From Paguma larvata (Eukaryota; Chordata; Mammalia; Carnivora; Viverridae), in the NCBI GenBank assembly GCA_030068075.1, contig CM057829.1, forward strand, positions 90,428,889 through 90,492,888: a stretch of DNA of 64,000 nt, read 5' to 3'. A program made the position numbers and the translations under genes. The first letter of the stretch is position 1, and every line of letters begins with the position of its first letter. A model generated the notes under the pieces. That model saw only the letters and a program-made list of their open reading frames with translations. It did no database searches and was not told where the DNA came from. Shown in pieces: positions 1-11,590 of the stretch.

Positions 1-24
1 GACAAGCATACAGATAGTTTTTTT

Positions 25-234
25 AAATTTTTTAAACATTTTTATTATTGAGAGACAGAGAGAGACAGAACATGAGTATGGGAGGGATAGAGATAGGGGG
101 GAGACAGAATCTGAAGGAGGATTCAGGCTCCGAGCTGTCAGTACAGAGCCCAATGTGGACTCAAACTCACAAACCAGAGATCATGACCTGAGTTGAAGTC
201 GGCTGCTTAACTTACTGAGCCACCCAGTCACCCC
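25..234 (-). mobile_element. Feliform CAN-SINE (tRNA-Lys derived), minus strand
   Basis: A nearly full-length SINE in reverse: a T-rich/TTTATT tail at the left, a GA-rich stretch, the 'gagctgtcag' middle, then 'atcatgacctgag' and the tRNA-like head 'tgagccacccag' ending in CCCC. It is flanked by a perfect 14-base target duplication, aagcatacagatag, at 4-17 and 235-248. This shows a clean L1-mediated insertion. It is non-coding. Confidence 0.95.
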
Positions 235-680
235 AAGCATACAGATAGGTTTAACATTAAATTACTTTCTTCATAAGATTTCCTGTTCTTAATTGTCCTC
301 AAATCTATTCTTCGATTTTTTTTTCTTTTTTGGTGTGTATGTGGGGTGTTTTGGCCTATGTTTCTTTTTCTCTTTTAAAATTGAGAGATTATCTGCTTAT
401 GTACAAGATGATATCTTCTCATCTAGGGATGACAAACCCAAAACGTGGTTGTTTATTCAATATTCTACTCCTTTGAACCAGTTAGGCAGCCAATAGGTAT
501 TCTCGATGTCAGGCTGTGAACCTTTGATCTGAAAACTTCCATCAGCGTGAATTTCACTATAGGCAGTTTTAATGTAAACAACTGGTAAATAGAGTACGGC
601 TTCATGGTATAGACTGCCATGTCTATAGTATCTTATTTAACTTGATATTGCAAAACAAGAAGAGGCATTCTAAACATTCT

Positions 681-892
681 TATAATGTTTATTTATTTAT
701 TTTGAGAGAAAGACGGAGACCATGCACAAGTAGCAGGAGGGGCAGAGAGAGAGGTAGAGAATCCCAAGCAGTCTCCATGCTGTCAGCACAAAGCAGGATG
801 GACGTGGGGCTAGATCTCTCGACTGTGAGATCATGACCTGAGCTGAAATCAAGAGTCGGATGTTTATGGGACTGAGACACACAGGTGATCCC
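681..892 (-). mobile_element. CAN-SINE, minus strand
   Basis: Tail 'aatgtttatttatttatttt' at the left, GA stretch, 'gctgtcagcaca' middle, 'gatcatgacctgagctga' and a mutated head ending in CCC. The target duplication is imperfect (attctaaacattct at 667-680, actctaaacatttt at 893-906; 12 of 14 match), so it is older than the copy at 25-234. Short open frames on both strands here are SINE sequence. Confidence 0.93.
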
Positions 893-1595
893 ACTCTAAA
901 CATTTTAAGAAAGGCATAGGGTACTAAACTGCCAGAAATGCAATCAATGGCTTTGACTCACCTTTTTTTTTTTATTTTTAATGCGGAGTTAAATTTTATA
1001 AAATGCCAAGAGTTACCTTCAGAAAGCATAGAGACATTAATATTTTAGAATATTGAAGAATTCTAAATAATTTACTATTAGCACAAGACATTTTGGAACG
1101 TTAGATTTTAAATTTACATGGACATTGACTTATTTTGTAACTTTCAGGGAAAAATGGAGATCCCATAACAGAATAGATAAAGCTAGTATATAGTAAATAT
1201 AGTTATCAGAAAGTGTGCGGTTAATTTTTTTTATTTCTCAGTTTTAATCGCAAATCCTACAATGAATAAAAATTTAAATCTACATCCATACTGACAAAAC
1301 TAATAAGTATAATAATTATAAGTGCTAATAATTATTTAGACATTTAGTAATAGAGGTAAAACCAAGAAAAAACATTGTTCAGTTTCTTACTTACTCCTCT
1401 TCAAAATAGTTTCAGAAAAAAATATTGTAAATATGTAACTAAGGAAAAATGGATAGTATTTTCCTTTACAGTCACCACTCTTCCTTCATCTTTTTAAGGA
1501 TGTGCTTTGTTTCTCAAGAATTTATAAATTAAAAAAATATTATTTCATTTCTTCGTGTTTTCATCTAATGTCTGACATTGTGACATTTTTCTAAC
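893..1595. other. AT-rich intergenic DNA, nothing identified
   Basis: No gene, RNA or repeat was recognised in this AT-rich stretch. A T run at about 963-975 is low-complexity. Confidence 0.5.
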
Positions 1596-1606
1596 CCAGA
1601 ATTTAA

Positions 1607-1811
1607 TTTTTTTTATTTATTTTTGAGAGACATAGAGACAGAGCATGAGCAGGGGAAGGGACCGAGAGAGAGGGAGACACAGAATCCGAAGCAGGCTCCA
1701 GGCTCCAAGCCATCAACACAGAGCCCGACGCGGGGCTCAAACTCACAGACCGTGAAATCATGACCTGAGCTGAAGTCGGCCGCTTAACCAACTGAGCCAC
1801 CCAGATGCCCC
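1607..1811 (-). mobile_element. CAN-SINE, minus strand
   Basis: Full-length, well preserved SINE in reverse, with 'tttatttatttttgagaga' tail, 'gaagcaggctccaggctcc' middle and 'ccgcttaaccaactgagcca' head. A perfect 13-base target duplication, ccagaatttaatt, lies at 1596-1608 and 1811-1823. A 65-codon minus-strand frame at 1603-1800 is only this SINE. Confidence 0.95.
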
Positions 1812-2132
1812 CAGAATTTAATTCTTATATCCATTGGGAATTTATTTGCAGAATGGTGTAAGATATACATTTTTTTCTAAATAAATAGCAATTTATCATC
1901 ATAACATTAACAAGTGTTTTCTAAAAAAATTAAATTAAAAAAATTTTAAAAAAAGTAATATTTTTAGCACACTAAATGGGAAATGGCACATTTAGCATAA
2001 ACTAAAATCACATATATATGTATATACATGGATACATACTAGTCCACTTGTCTACTTTCCATAAGTGTCACATAGCTATGAACTAATATCTGAAATAATA
2101 TGAGCCCTCACAGGAATCAAGTATAGAGCTCT

Positions 2133-2352
2133 GATACAGAACATGGATTATGGAACCAGAGTTTGTTTACATTCCTACTCTACCATTTGTTAATTATGTA
2201 ACTTTATGCAAGTTAAATAATCCATTTTCAGATTTTCAACCTACCAAATAAGGTTAAAATGGTATTATCACATAATGTCATCATAAACATTTAATTAACG
2301 TATGTATAGTTCTTGGAATGCTTGACAACATACATAAATGTGTTAACTCTTA
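2133..2352 (+). mobile_element. MIR SINE (ancient mammalian), plus strand
   Basis: The order of MIR landmarks is retained: 'atggattatggaaccaga', 'ttcctactctaccatttg', 'gtaactttatgcaagtta', a 'cattttcag' stretch, 'aaaatggtattatcac' and 'ttcttggaatgcttgaca'. These match the tRNA-derived MIR layout with heavy decay, as expected for a repeat older than placental mammals. Assigned from memory of the consensus. Confidence 0.75.
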
Positions 2353-3079
2353 AGTTAGCGATATACTTTATATTTTTAAGTATTTTCATGAATTTTCTTT
2401 TTAAATTAAATTTTCTTTTTAAATTTAAATTTATTTTTTAAATAAAAAGCTGTTGGAATTCTTTTTGGGATCATATTGAGTTTTAACATTTATTTCAGTT
2501 TCATTAGTAACGCTTAAATACTTTTTCCTTCTAAGAATGTAAGCATTAAAAGTAAAGTTATACTCCTTTGTTTAGTGATCATTTGGAATGTACCATTGTG
2601 GATTTATTTTTCTATACATGTAAGGATGTACATAGATGGCCAAAAATGTTGCATTATTGTTGGTATTACTTTCCTTTTATATAAGTGGTATCTAGCTATA
2701 ATTCATCTTGGTTGCTCAACAATATATTTTCCAAATATTTCGACCTTCTTTAAACATCTACTTATTTTTCCATGTAGTTTACTGATAAACATATAGAATA
2801 TGTGCCTCAAATATGTAAATATATGCTGAAGTAAATATAATTTTCATGCTTTCTATTGTGCATGTTTGCAAGTTTTTCTCTAGGTTAGCTATCAAAGAAC
2901 AGAATTTACTGGCATTTTGAAATGATTAAATTTGTTTAAAGACAAATGACCAGAGTTGTGGAGAAGGGTTTCCTGGGACCTAAAAGGTGTCATATATGAG
3001 AAGGAATGTTTAGAGGATTGATCTGGCCTGAACTAAGTGCTGGCTGATGGATTCGGAGTAATGTATGTACTCATAGGCT
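2353..3079. other. AT-rich DNA, nothing identified
   Basis: No supported feature. A 73-codon plus-strand frame at 2575-2796 shows no recognisable domain and has AT-driven composition, so I do not treat it as a gene. Confidence 0.45.
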
Positions 3080-3625
3080 CTTTTCATTCTCCTTATTTAA
3101 ACTTGTTTATTATAAAATAAGATTGAAAAAATCATGCAAAACAATACAGAATTTAAGGAGGACATATTTGTCACCACCACCCAGGTCAAAAAAAAAAAAA
3201 AAAAAGCTGCCCCCTCCCCATCCCCCATTCCCTGTGTGACCTTTCACAAACCCAACTCCCTCTTAACTTTTCAAATTAATCACTATTCTAACTTTTTTAA
3301 AATTTTTTAACGTTTATTTATTTTTGAGAGACATAGAGACAGAGCATAAACAGGGGAAGGGCAGAGAGAGAGGGACATACAGAATCTGAAGCAGGCTCCA
3401 GGCTCTGAGCCATCAGCACAGAACCCGACGTGGGGCTCGAACTCATGAACTATGAGATCATGACCTGAGCTGAAGTCAGCCGCTCAACCGACTGAGCCAC
3501 CCAGGCGCTCCCTAACTTTTATATTAATAACTTTCTTTCATTATTTTATAGTTTCACCTCTCAGTCTGAATCACTAGATTTTATAGTTTCGTCATGCTCT
3601 CACTTTTGTGAATATTTTCTTAATA
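3080..3625 (-). mobile_element. Old L1 3'-region relic, minus strand, split by a SINE
   Basis: The text around 3205-3296 ('ccccctccccatcccccatt', then 'taatcactattctaac') continues after the SINE at 3521-3620 ('ttatagtttcacctctcag', 'gctctcacttttgtg'). Together they resemble the antisense 3' region of old mammalian L1 families. A poly(A) run of 18 or so bases sits at 3188-3205. Family assignment is from memory and the divergence is high. Confidence 0.5.
3297..3512 (-). mobile_element. CAN-SINE, minus strand, inside an old L1
   Basis: Near full-length SINE: 'cgtttatttatttttgagag' tail, 'gaagcaggctccaggctctg' middle, 'caaccgactgagccacccag' head. It is flanked by ctaactttt at 3288-3296 and 3512-3520, a 9-base duplication. 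It splits the L1 relic, so it is younger than that L1. Confidence 0.94.
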
Positions 3626-3802
3626 AGTTGGTCTAATATATCAACTTTAACTTTATAGATTCCCTTTTGAGCTCATTCTTTTCCTACAATTTATTCCTTG
3701 AAGGACCCAAGAATTTGAATGTAAAGTTGAATTTTCTAAAACAATACCCACAATCAATCTTACAAGCAATTCAACAAATGCAAGTTGAATTAAAAATCTT
3801 GT

Positions 3803-4021
3803 GGGGCGCCCGGGTGGCTCAGTCGGTTAAATGTCGGATTCTTGGTTTCAGCTCCAGTCCTGATCTCATAGCTTCTGTTTTCCAGCCACAGGTTTGAGCC
3901 CCGCATCCGGTTCTGCACTGGCAGGTTGGAGCCTGCTTGGGATTCTTCCTCTCTTCCTCTCTCTCTTTCTACCCCTCCCCTCCTCATGATGTCTCTCTCT
4001 CTTGAAAATAAACTTTAAAAA
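3803..4021 (+). mobile_element. CAN-SINE, plus strand
   Basis: Begins with 'ggggcgcccgggtggctcag' and runs through 'tgatctcatagcttctg', the 'gcctgcttgggattctt' middle and a CT stretch to 'cttgaaaataaacttta'. The flanks (aaaaatcttg at about 3793 and aaaatagtcttg at about 4017) form only an imperfect duplication. Frames at 3667-4078 on both strands are driven by this element. Confidence 0.93.
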
Positions 4022-4023
4022 TA

Positions 4024-4480
4024 GTCTTGCAAATTCTTCTACACTTAGGTTCTGGTATTGATTGGGAAAACTCAGCATTGTAATGTGTGTAGAATCTATT
4101 GAAGCTTCAGACTTGAGCCTGAAGCCCTGAGTTTTGCTGAGCCTTCTTTTCCCATAGAACTACCACTATTTCCATTGCTGGAAGAAATGAATCACTTTCT
4201 TTGAGGTCGTTGCCTTGCTGATTATCCTTAGAACCTACCCCCACAACTTAGTTTCTTGACCTGTGAGCAGACACAAATCCCAGCAGCACTTCTGAGTCCG
4301 ATACAAAGGGTGAATAATTAGAAAATACAATAAACACAAAAAAGAATTACAAGATTATACATATTGTATTTATAATAATAAGTAGGGTCCTCTGGTACAC
4401 AGGGTCACCTGTGACCACCTTGCCTGGGTCCTAAGAGTGTTAATGGGATCCAGTCTGCGAGGGATACATTTCTCTGATTA
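4024..4480. other. Intergenic DNA, nothing identified
   Basis: Mixed-composition DNA without a recognised gene or repeat. A 71-codon frame at 4437-4652 runs into the L1 relic to the right. Confidence 0.4.
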
Positions 4481-5600
4481 TGATAAGGATGATCATTTTC
4501 TTATTATACTTATTCTTTATTTCAAATTTTCATTTGTAAATTGTCAGTGTATGTATTTTATCCATTCTTCATTTGTTTTCTACATTTTTCTTGTTGCATC
4601 AAAAGAGTTTCTTTTATCCTCTATACTGGCCCCAACTCCCACAAACACATAGAGACTCTCTTCTTTCAGCCTTTACTGTGAATTTATAGGATTATTGCTT
4701 CGTGGTCTTTAGGCATTGCAGATGACTCATTAGGATTGGTAATTCATCAGTTAATTTTGTTTTTGTTGTTCTTCACAGAGCACAAGGCCTTTATTTTTTC
4801 CTTATCATTGTGCTTCAGGGGTATCACTACAAGAAATATTTTCCCAACCTTAGCGCTGGAAATTTTTCTATTAATTTTTTGGTGTATCACTCACAACTGC
4901 ATTATCATTTAGGCTTTAATATATTGGGAATTTAGTATTGATATTTTATTTTATCTCCATGTAGTGATCTCATTATGCAGCACCATAATTTATTGCCCCC
5001 ACTCATTTTTATGCAACATTTATTAGTTTTAATTTTTTTAAGACGTGGGTCAACTCTGTGTTAGCTTATTATCTTTTAGTTCCAGTATAATATCCTTATT
5101 ATTATGACTTTACAGGATATTTTAAATCTGTTAGGCTGAATTCTACCCTGTATTTTGTTGTGGACCTTATTGTGAAGTTTAATTCTTCCACATACAGTTT
5201 TCATTTAGATCTTATTAAGATATTATTGGAATTGAGTGGAAATGCTTGGAATATATGCTTTTTTAAAATCAAAATTATCATATGTATAGTGTTATATAAT
5301 TCATCCCAGGTACACGATAGTTTTGTGTTTGTTAGAAAGCAATTCTAATTGCTTTATATTTTTTGTTCCTATAATAAATTGTATTTCATTTTATGTTCTA
5401 TTTCTTAGTTGGTTATTTCTGGTATAGAAAAATTTTATTTATTTTTGTGTTTTTTTTTGTGTATAACAACCTTATCAACATTTTTGTATTATTTGTTATA
5501 GTTTCTTGGTTCTTGGTTGATTGTGTTCTTGGTTAATACATGTTTTTTGCAAATATTGTTCTTTCAATGATATACTGACTCACTTAGTATTTATAACTCA
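4480..5600 (-). mobile_element. Ancient L1 ORF2-region relic, minus strand
   Basis: Read on the plus strand, the order of fragments follows the antisense of L1 ORF2. A segment near 4830-4925 is followed by 'tgcagcaccataatttattg' (4976), then 'cagtataatatccttattat' (about 5083), then 'gatattattggaattgagtg' (5219), then 'gttatttctggtatagaaa' (5411). The matches are short and eroded, with no open frame left, so this is a very old copy. It has no coding function. Confidence 0.55.
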
Positions 5601-6800
5601 GTACCTAAAACCTCCCACTCCTAGAGAGGAGGATATCTTTCACTTGCTTTTGTTTCCTAATTCAGATCCTTTCCCTTTACTATAGCTCTCCTTATTACGA
5701 TACCCTAGAATTTTATTTCTGAATGATTTTTACATATTGAATCAATATTTTTGTAATGCTAACTATAGCTTTTACTCTCTGCCTCTATTTTAGAGCCCAT
5801 GTCTTCATTCACTTTTGGTTAATTTTTGCCATGCTGTTCTATCAGCTATTAATCCTCTTAAAAAAAGAAACATAACAGGAAAACCTAAAATATCTTTATG
5901 TACCCTTATATATCTTTGAAGAAATTCCTTTAAACTCATCTAACATCTAGTGCTGCTAACCTTATTTCCATTATGCTTAAATATATTGTTTTTATTTTTA
6001 TTTTTGAAAGATTTATGATTTTCTTCATTCCTGTCAATTTCTTGAGCAATTATTTTTAATTTTGGATCTGCTTATGGAATTTCCTAATTTCCATATATTA
6101 AAGGTATGGATATGCTTATGAATGTAGGTACAAATATACACATATCTAGTCAAATATATATTTTAAAGAATCCAATGTGTCTGCTTATTCCTCTCTCTCC
6201 TTCAAATTCTACCTAATTGCTTATGTTCAAACATTAATATTTTGATTTTTATAACCCAACAGATTTTCACCAACAACTTTGAAAATGTTATAAAGTTTCT
6301 TAAAATAAACAACTTTTTTTTTACTATTTAATTTCAAATCAAATTATTTAATTTAAAAACTTATAAGGCTTATTTTATTTCTCTCCTCGCCTAGAAACTT
6401 TGATTTGGGAACTTTTGGCTCTCTTTCAACTTACAAAAGTATTACATTTCTGCCTTCATTTTAGTTTATGATTCTTCTTCTGTTTACCGGATATAGATAC
6501 TTCCCTTAGCTGATGCTTTCTACTATTTTTCATACCGTGGCACACATAAAATCGTTGCTGTTATTTATTGTGACCTATGGAATGCACTAACTAATAGGTC
6601 TGCTCTGAGACTCCAGGGGCTCCATCCAACTCAGATGCCCCCATGAGGGCTGAGGGGATATATTCAAACATTTGTCACCTAGCTTTGGCAAACTCTTTCA
6701 ATTGTAAAATTCCCTGTTTTCTTTCCATGCCCTTATGGAAGTTTATCTATGTGCTTAACTTCAAAAGTACCTTAAAAATGTGTATCTATAAGCTGTGTTC
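5600..6800. other. AT-rich DNA, nothing firmly identified
   Basis: Very AT-rich. Some stretches (for example 5960-6110) could be more of the old L1, but I could not align them with confidence. A 65-codon frame at 6643-6840 has no recognisable domain. Confidence 0.4.
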
Positions 6801-7120
6801 TTCCTCTTTTATTCCAAGCCTTTTAGTGAAGATAGGTTAACTGCTTTTACAAATAACTCTGAAATTTCAAAGCTATATTCAAATAAGGTTTATTTGACAC
6901 TTATATCAGAGGGAAGGGCTTTATCTAAATAAGGCTTATTTCTCGCTTATGCCATAGGACATCATGCACTGAAGACGGGGAATACTCTACCCCGTGTCAT
7001 CATTTAGGAACCTGAACTCCTTTCTTCTACGGATCCAGGCTTCCTTAGAGTCTTCAGAACTCTTCCCAGGACATTTTGCATTCAGCAAGTAGAAGAGAAA
7101 CAAGAAATCATTAGAGCATA
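6800..7120 (-). mobile_element. Possible old LTR-like repeat, minus strand
   Basis: Contains 'caaataaggtttatttgaca' (about 6881) and a second 'aaataaggcttatttct' (about 6926), followed by text resembling the antisense polyadenylation end of an old mammalian LTR. I cannot name the family. It could also be unique sequence. Confidence 0.3.
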
Positions 7121-7129
7121 AAAACACAG

Positions 7130-7323
7130 ATTTTTTTGGGGGGGGGTGGAGAGGTAAGAGAAAACACAAGCAGGGGAGAGGTGCAGAAGGAGAGAAGAGA
7201 ATTTTAACCAGGCTTCACTCTCAGTGCAAACCCTGATGTGAGGCTCGGTGCAACAACCCTGGGATCATGACCGGAGTCAAAATCAAATCAGACGCTCAAT
7301 CAGCTGAGCCATCCAGATGTCCC
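7130..7323 (-). mobile_element. Diverged CAN-SINE, minus strand
   Basis: Recognisable from 'agcaggggagaggtgcagaa', 'gggatcatgaccggagtcaa' and 'cagctgagccatccagatgt' ending in CCC. The tail is replaced by a G run at 7138-7146, and many substitutions are present. This copy is clearly older than most in the window. Confidence 0.85.
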
Positions 7324-8230
7324 AAGTAATACGGAATTTTTTAAAGGATTAGACAAACATGTCCCCACTAAACTGTAGAGAAGTCTAGAGAATATACTTT
7401 AACTTTGGTCCAGGCGAACATGAGAAAAGAGGTTCTGTGAACAACTCGGTTTGCCTCTGTCTCAGTTTCCCTTTCGTGAGACTAAATGTGTCAGTATGGT
7501 TAGATTAGAAAACAGAATCACTGAGAGTGAAGTGGAATTAAAAGTATATTATTGAACTGAAATCTTATGAGTTTCTTGAAATAGTTAGAAAGTAATATCC
7601 TGGGAAGAAACATTTAGCAGATGTGGGAAAAGAAACTAATTAAGGACTACAAAGAGCACCTGGAGACGTCTGTAGAAGGCTGTTGGCCTGAAGTTGTTGC
7701 ACTTCAGCAGAGCAGGTGTGACAAGAATAAAAGTTCCATCCAGAATAGAGAAAATGTAGAACACACTGGAGCTGAAACAAAACCTGTGAGGATATACCAG
7801 GCCTCACCTCTGCCCTGCCACCACATTTAACCCTGCTGACACGAGCTGCAAGAAAAATATGCGCCTTTTCACAGACCCACGCACATGTGTAGGCTAGGAC
7901 TCAGACTGAAGGAGGTGGTCTTGCGGAGTAGAAGGGCTTGTGAGCCAGGTATCTGCACTGTGAGCAACAAGATCGGCAGCAAGACGCCTGTAGCGTGGCT
8001 CTGATCATCAGGGAAACTGGCTACTGCTTTACCTCTCCCTTTCCAGTCCAGCACAAATTTCTCTTATGGCCAACTCTAACCCAGAAACATATAGGCAATG
8101 GACCATATACTTCCAACTTAGCTTCGACTTATAAAACAATTTACAAAGTAACTTGGAAAACCCCACTGTACTGTATAATGATGGCCTTGCAAATGATATT
8201 AGTAAAAAGTAGAAGAAATATTCCCTGAAG
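7324..8230. other. Higher-GC intergenic segment, possible eroded LTR
   Basis: No gene supported. Frames of 60-77 codons occur on both strands (7621-7830, 7869-8054, 7995-8238) but overlap each other and lack protein signatures. The text at 8043-8110 vaguely resembles the start of an ERV-type LTR end. I would not call it. Confidence 0.3.
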
Positions 8231-9600
8231 TTTGGCATATTAATGCATCTTTGTGCTATGGATGGAGTAGTGCATGTCAGGTATGTAATTACATGCTAAG
8301 CCCAATTAAAATTGTCCAACGGATGAAAACAATGTATTTCATTTTTCTTTAGAATCAAGGTGGAGAAATATCATTGACACGGGCAGAAAACCGTAACAAT
8401 ATCTGATTATTTTATTAACTAAAGGTTGTAGTTATTTTCTTTAACACTAATTTAAAATTTCCTGCAATTTTAAGTAATGTAAGGCTGGAGGCTCTTTTTA
8501 AACTTAAAGTTCAGCAAACTTTTGCCAAGAAAGTTTGCTTGACAAGCAATTTTTTTTTTTTTTTTACCAATTCTCGTAGCTATCTAAACTTAGGGCCTTT
8601 TTCAGTCTGTGACCTAAATGTGTTTTCTTTAAGCAGAGAGAACCTAAAGAACAAGGCCCCAGGGATATGGTACTACCTGAGTCATTCACTCTGATCCAGG
8701 AAAACATAAATGCATTCTTTTCAAGGTAGTGGGGTTTTGTGAGGCACTGTAAATTGTTTTGTGATAGATGAACCCTAGGAAAAGACATCGATTCTGTTAA
8801 AACAATCAAAGAAACAATATTCGAGGAAAGAAATACACCCTAGAGTACACAGAGACATTAAATTATGAAGTTAGTGGGTGTTGACCCTTCCCTCTATGGC
8901 ACAACTGAGGCCACAGTTAAAACACTATCTATTGGGCTAAAGAATCTGAAAGATGTGGAATACTCACAACCAGGAAAATAGCTCTACCCAAGAGGTGATC
9001 AGATGACCAAAATACCACAGAAAGGTAGGATGACAAAAGATTGATTTACAATATAAATGAGCATATCGAAATCTCCCAGTTCTGGGTAAATACACAATTT
9101 TATTAGGGGCTGTAAAATAATCCATTTTCCCACAAATTTCCTGTTGCTGGGAGGAGAAAACATTTGTCATTCTCCCTAGGATTCTCTTTCTGGATTTGTA
9201 GGTTACAACATTCATTACATTTGATGGAAACAGAAAGAGGGGAAATTTTCTTCTACACATTTTTCCTATGTTTTCTCTTTGAGGCAATCACCTACTTTTA
9301 CTGTGAAATTTGATTATTTTTATGAATTTCTTACCTAAGTACAGCTATATAATTTAGTAATTGAGTAAAAATGAGAGAGAAGAAAAAGATGATAGTACAG
9401 ATGCAATAACAAGTATACAATAGAGTAGTATATACTGCAATATAACTTTTAAAATTATATATTATATCTTAATACATATAGTTATTTATATATAACATTT
9501 AAACATCTAAGTGTACAAATTTCTAATTATTTATGTAGACATAAATATATTGAATACATACATTTATAATAAAGAAAAAATATATATATTAACTCCTTTC
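8231..9600. other. AT-rich intergenic DNA with one short inverted repeat
   Basis: No gene or mobile element recognised. A perfect 10-base inverted repeat lies at 8513-8539 and a T run at 8551-8565. The 107-codon minus-strand frame at 8964-9287 shows no recognisable domain. The 9420-9595 part is dominated by TATA-rich low-complexity sequence. Confidence 0.45.
8513..8539. repeat. Short perfect inverted repeat (hairpin-capable)
   Basis: Arms agcaaacttt (8513-8522) and aaagtttgct (8530-8539) are exact reverse complements around a 7-base loop, tgccaag. It could form a short stem in DNA or RNA. I see nothing linking it to a transcript. Confidence 0.8.
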
Positions 9601-9611
9601 TTCAATTATGT

Positions 9612-9818
9612 ATTTTTAAAAATGTTTATTCATTTTTGATGGAGAAGGAGAACAAACGCAAGTGGGGAGGGGCAGAGAGAGAAAGAATCAGGATCCGAAG
9701 CAAGCTCTAGGCTGACAACAGAGAGCCTGAGCCCAATGTGGGGCTTGAACTCACGAACCTGGAGATCATGACCTGAACCGACGTCAGACGCTTAACAACT
9801 GAGCCACCCAGGTGCCCC
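9612..9818 (-). mobile_element. CAN-SINE, minus strand
   Basis: Full SINE with 'aatgtttattcatttttgat' tail and 'gatcatgacctgaaccga' and 'gagccacccaggtgcccc' head. The 11-base target duplication ttcaattatgt is perfect at 9601-9611 and 9819-9829. The end of a minus-strand frame at 9792-10025 is SINE-derived. Confidence 0.95.
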
Positions 9819-9829
9819 TTCAATTATGT

Positions 9830-11029
9830 CTCTTGACCTCTCTTTCTCTGTATTCACTTGGCTCAGTTTGGGGTGGTAGAACAACAAAAATGAAATAACC
9901 AGGGCACATTTCTGTCTATGGACTGATGGGGTTGAGGTAAAGGAAGGCCTATCAATTAATTGCAGAATGATTTTTCGGGGGTCATTTTGTTCTGATTTGG
10001 GTTTCACACGAATGAAACTGAACACAAATGACTTCTGTGTATTAGAAAAGAGACTGATAAATACACTTGAGTAGGAAAGAAATTTCCACTTTATTTTCTG
10101 TGCTGAGCAATCTTACATAATAGGAAGTAAAGGGGAGATTTTCCTCAGGAAAGTACTGAGAATATCACACAGTAATAGACAGAATAGATTGACTTACTAT
10201 TCTAGAAATACATCTTAATTCATGTAAAATGTTAACATAGTAATAAAAGAATAATTATTGAACAAGTGAGTCAGTAATTTTAGAAAGAAATGGATCTCCA
10301 GGTCATTAGGTTAAACAAACACAGGTATACAAGTACAGACAAAAACAGAAGACATTAGAGTTAAACTTAGAATATATACCTATATAAATTTAGAAATGTT
10401 TTTGTTCCAGAGAAAAATCAATATCAAAATAAGATATTGACAGATTTGCCTCTACAAAACCATATAACTTTCTGTCAAAACAAAAACCATAGAACCCCAA
10501 CAAGCTAATAATTAAAATAAAAAGGCTTAACAAATTTAGATAGAAACATTTGTTACAACTGTAAAAATAGATCAATACTCTTAAGTAAATATAATATTAA
10601 TCAATAGAAATACTTATGTAGTCTCAACTGAAAAAATGGTAAAAAGTGAGAGAACATTTAGATTAGAAAAGGAAACATGGGGTTTCAAAGAATTTCTCAA
10701 GGTTTAGCTACAGCATAAACAAATAAATACATGAATACTTAACGACAACCAAATATCCCTTTTTTTGCCTAACAAATTAACAATTTTTAATATTGCAACA
10801 TTCAATTCCAGTTAAGATAGTTTAAAAAAGATAGCCTTAAGCAATATTGGTAGAAATCATATTGGTATAATCCTCTCAGAAATTTCACATTAATTAATTT
10901 ATCAATTAATCTTTTCATTCTGTTTATCTGGACAAAATTTTCATACTATCGAACTTACTAATTTTATTCTTGAGATTTCCTGGAATCTATTATTGAAACT
11001 AATTGGAACTGTTAAAAAAGTGTCAAGAA
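9830..11029. other. A-rich intergenic DNA, nothing identified
   Basis: Strongly A-rich on the plus strand. It may hold more of the old L1 seen just to the right, but I could not match it. No gene supported. Confidence 0.4.
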
Positions 11030-11400
11030 CAGCATGTTAATAGAATGAAGAATAAAAGTTACATAATCGTCTCAGTAGATGGAGAAAAAGCATTTGACAA
11101 AAGTCGACAATCTTTTAAGATAAAAGCGTTCAACAAAAGAAGCCCATATTTATTTTATAATTAATGTATGCTAAAAGACATCATAATTTAGCAGCAGGTC
11201 TAAATTTACTTAGACAATTTTAATCCAAAAAACATAAAAGCAATTTAAAATGTTATAGAGAATTAACTCCACTTTCAAAAAAAAAAAAAGGCAATAATAT
11301 ACCCACGTAAAATGTGTATGAAGTTGGTCTATATATGTCCGATTGAATATTTACCTGGAACATATAGAATTCAAGGGAAAATAATCTCCTTTTTTGACTC
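11030..11400 (+). mobile_element. Old L1 ORF2 fragment, plus strand
   Basis: The stretch 'atcgtctcagtagatggaga' followed by 'aaaagcatttgacaaaagtc' (about 11065-11105) corresponds to the well known conserved segment of L1 ORF2 downstream of the reverse transcriptase core, in sense orientation. Stops and shifts follow at once, so it is a dead fragment. The boundaries are approximate. Confidence 0.6.
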
Positions 11401-11443
11401 TTATTAATTAGAAATTATCTTTATTCTTTGGTATTTTTTAAAA

Positions 11444-11590
11444 GAAAGTGTGTGTGTGACTTTTTTATTTTTTGTGACTGTTTCTTTTTTGTGTGACTAT
11501 ATTTTTTCTGTGACTTTTTTTTTTTTTTTTGTATGTGTGTGTGTGTGTATATGTGTGACTACTTTTTTGTGTGTGTGACTTTTTTTTTTA
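11444..11590. repeat. Degenerate GT / poly(T) low-complexity tract
   Basis: Irregular alternation of 'tgtgtgtgact' units and T runs, including tgtgtgtgtgtgt at about 11534-11550. It lies at the tail end of an old minus-strand SINE and probably grew from its T-rich tail. Confidence 0.75.

Noticed and set aside
3803..3875. tRNA-like segment with box A and box B type sequence
   Set aside because: It is the tRNA(Lys)-derived head of a SINE, lacks a proper cloverleaf and recurs in all SINE copies, so it is not a tRNA gene.
8964..9287. 107-codon minus-strand frame
   Set aside because: No domain or family signature. The length is within chance for a window of this size read in six frames.
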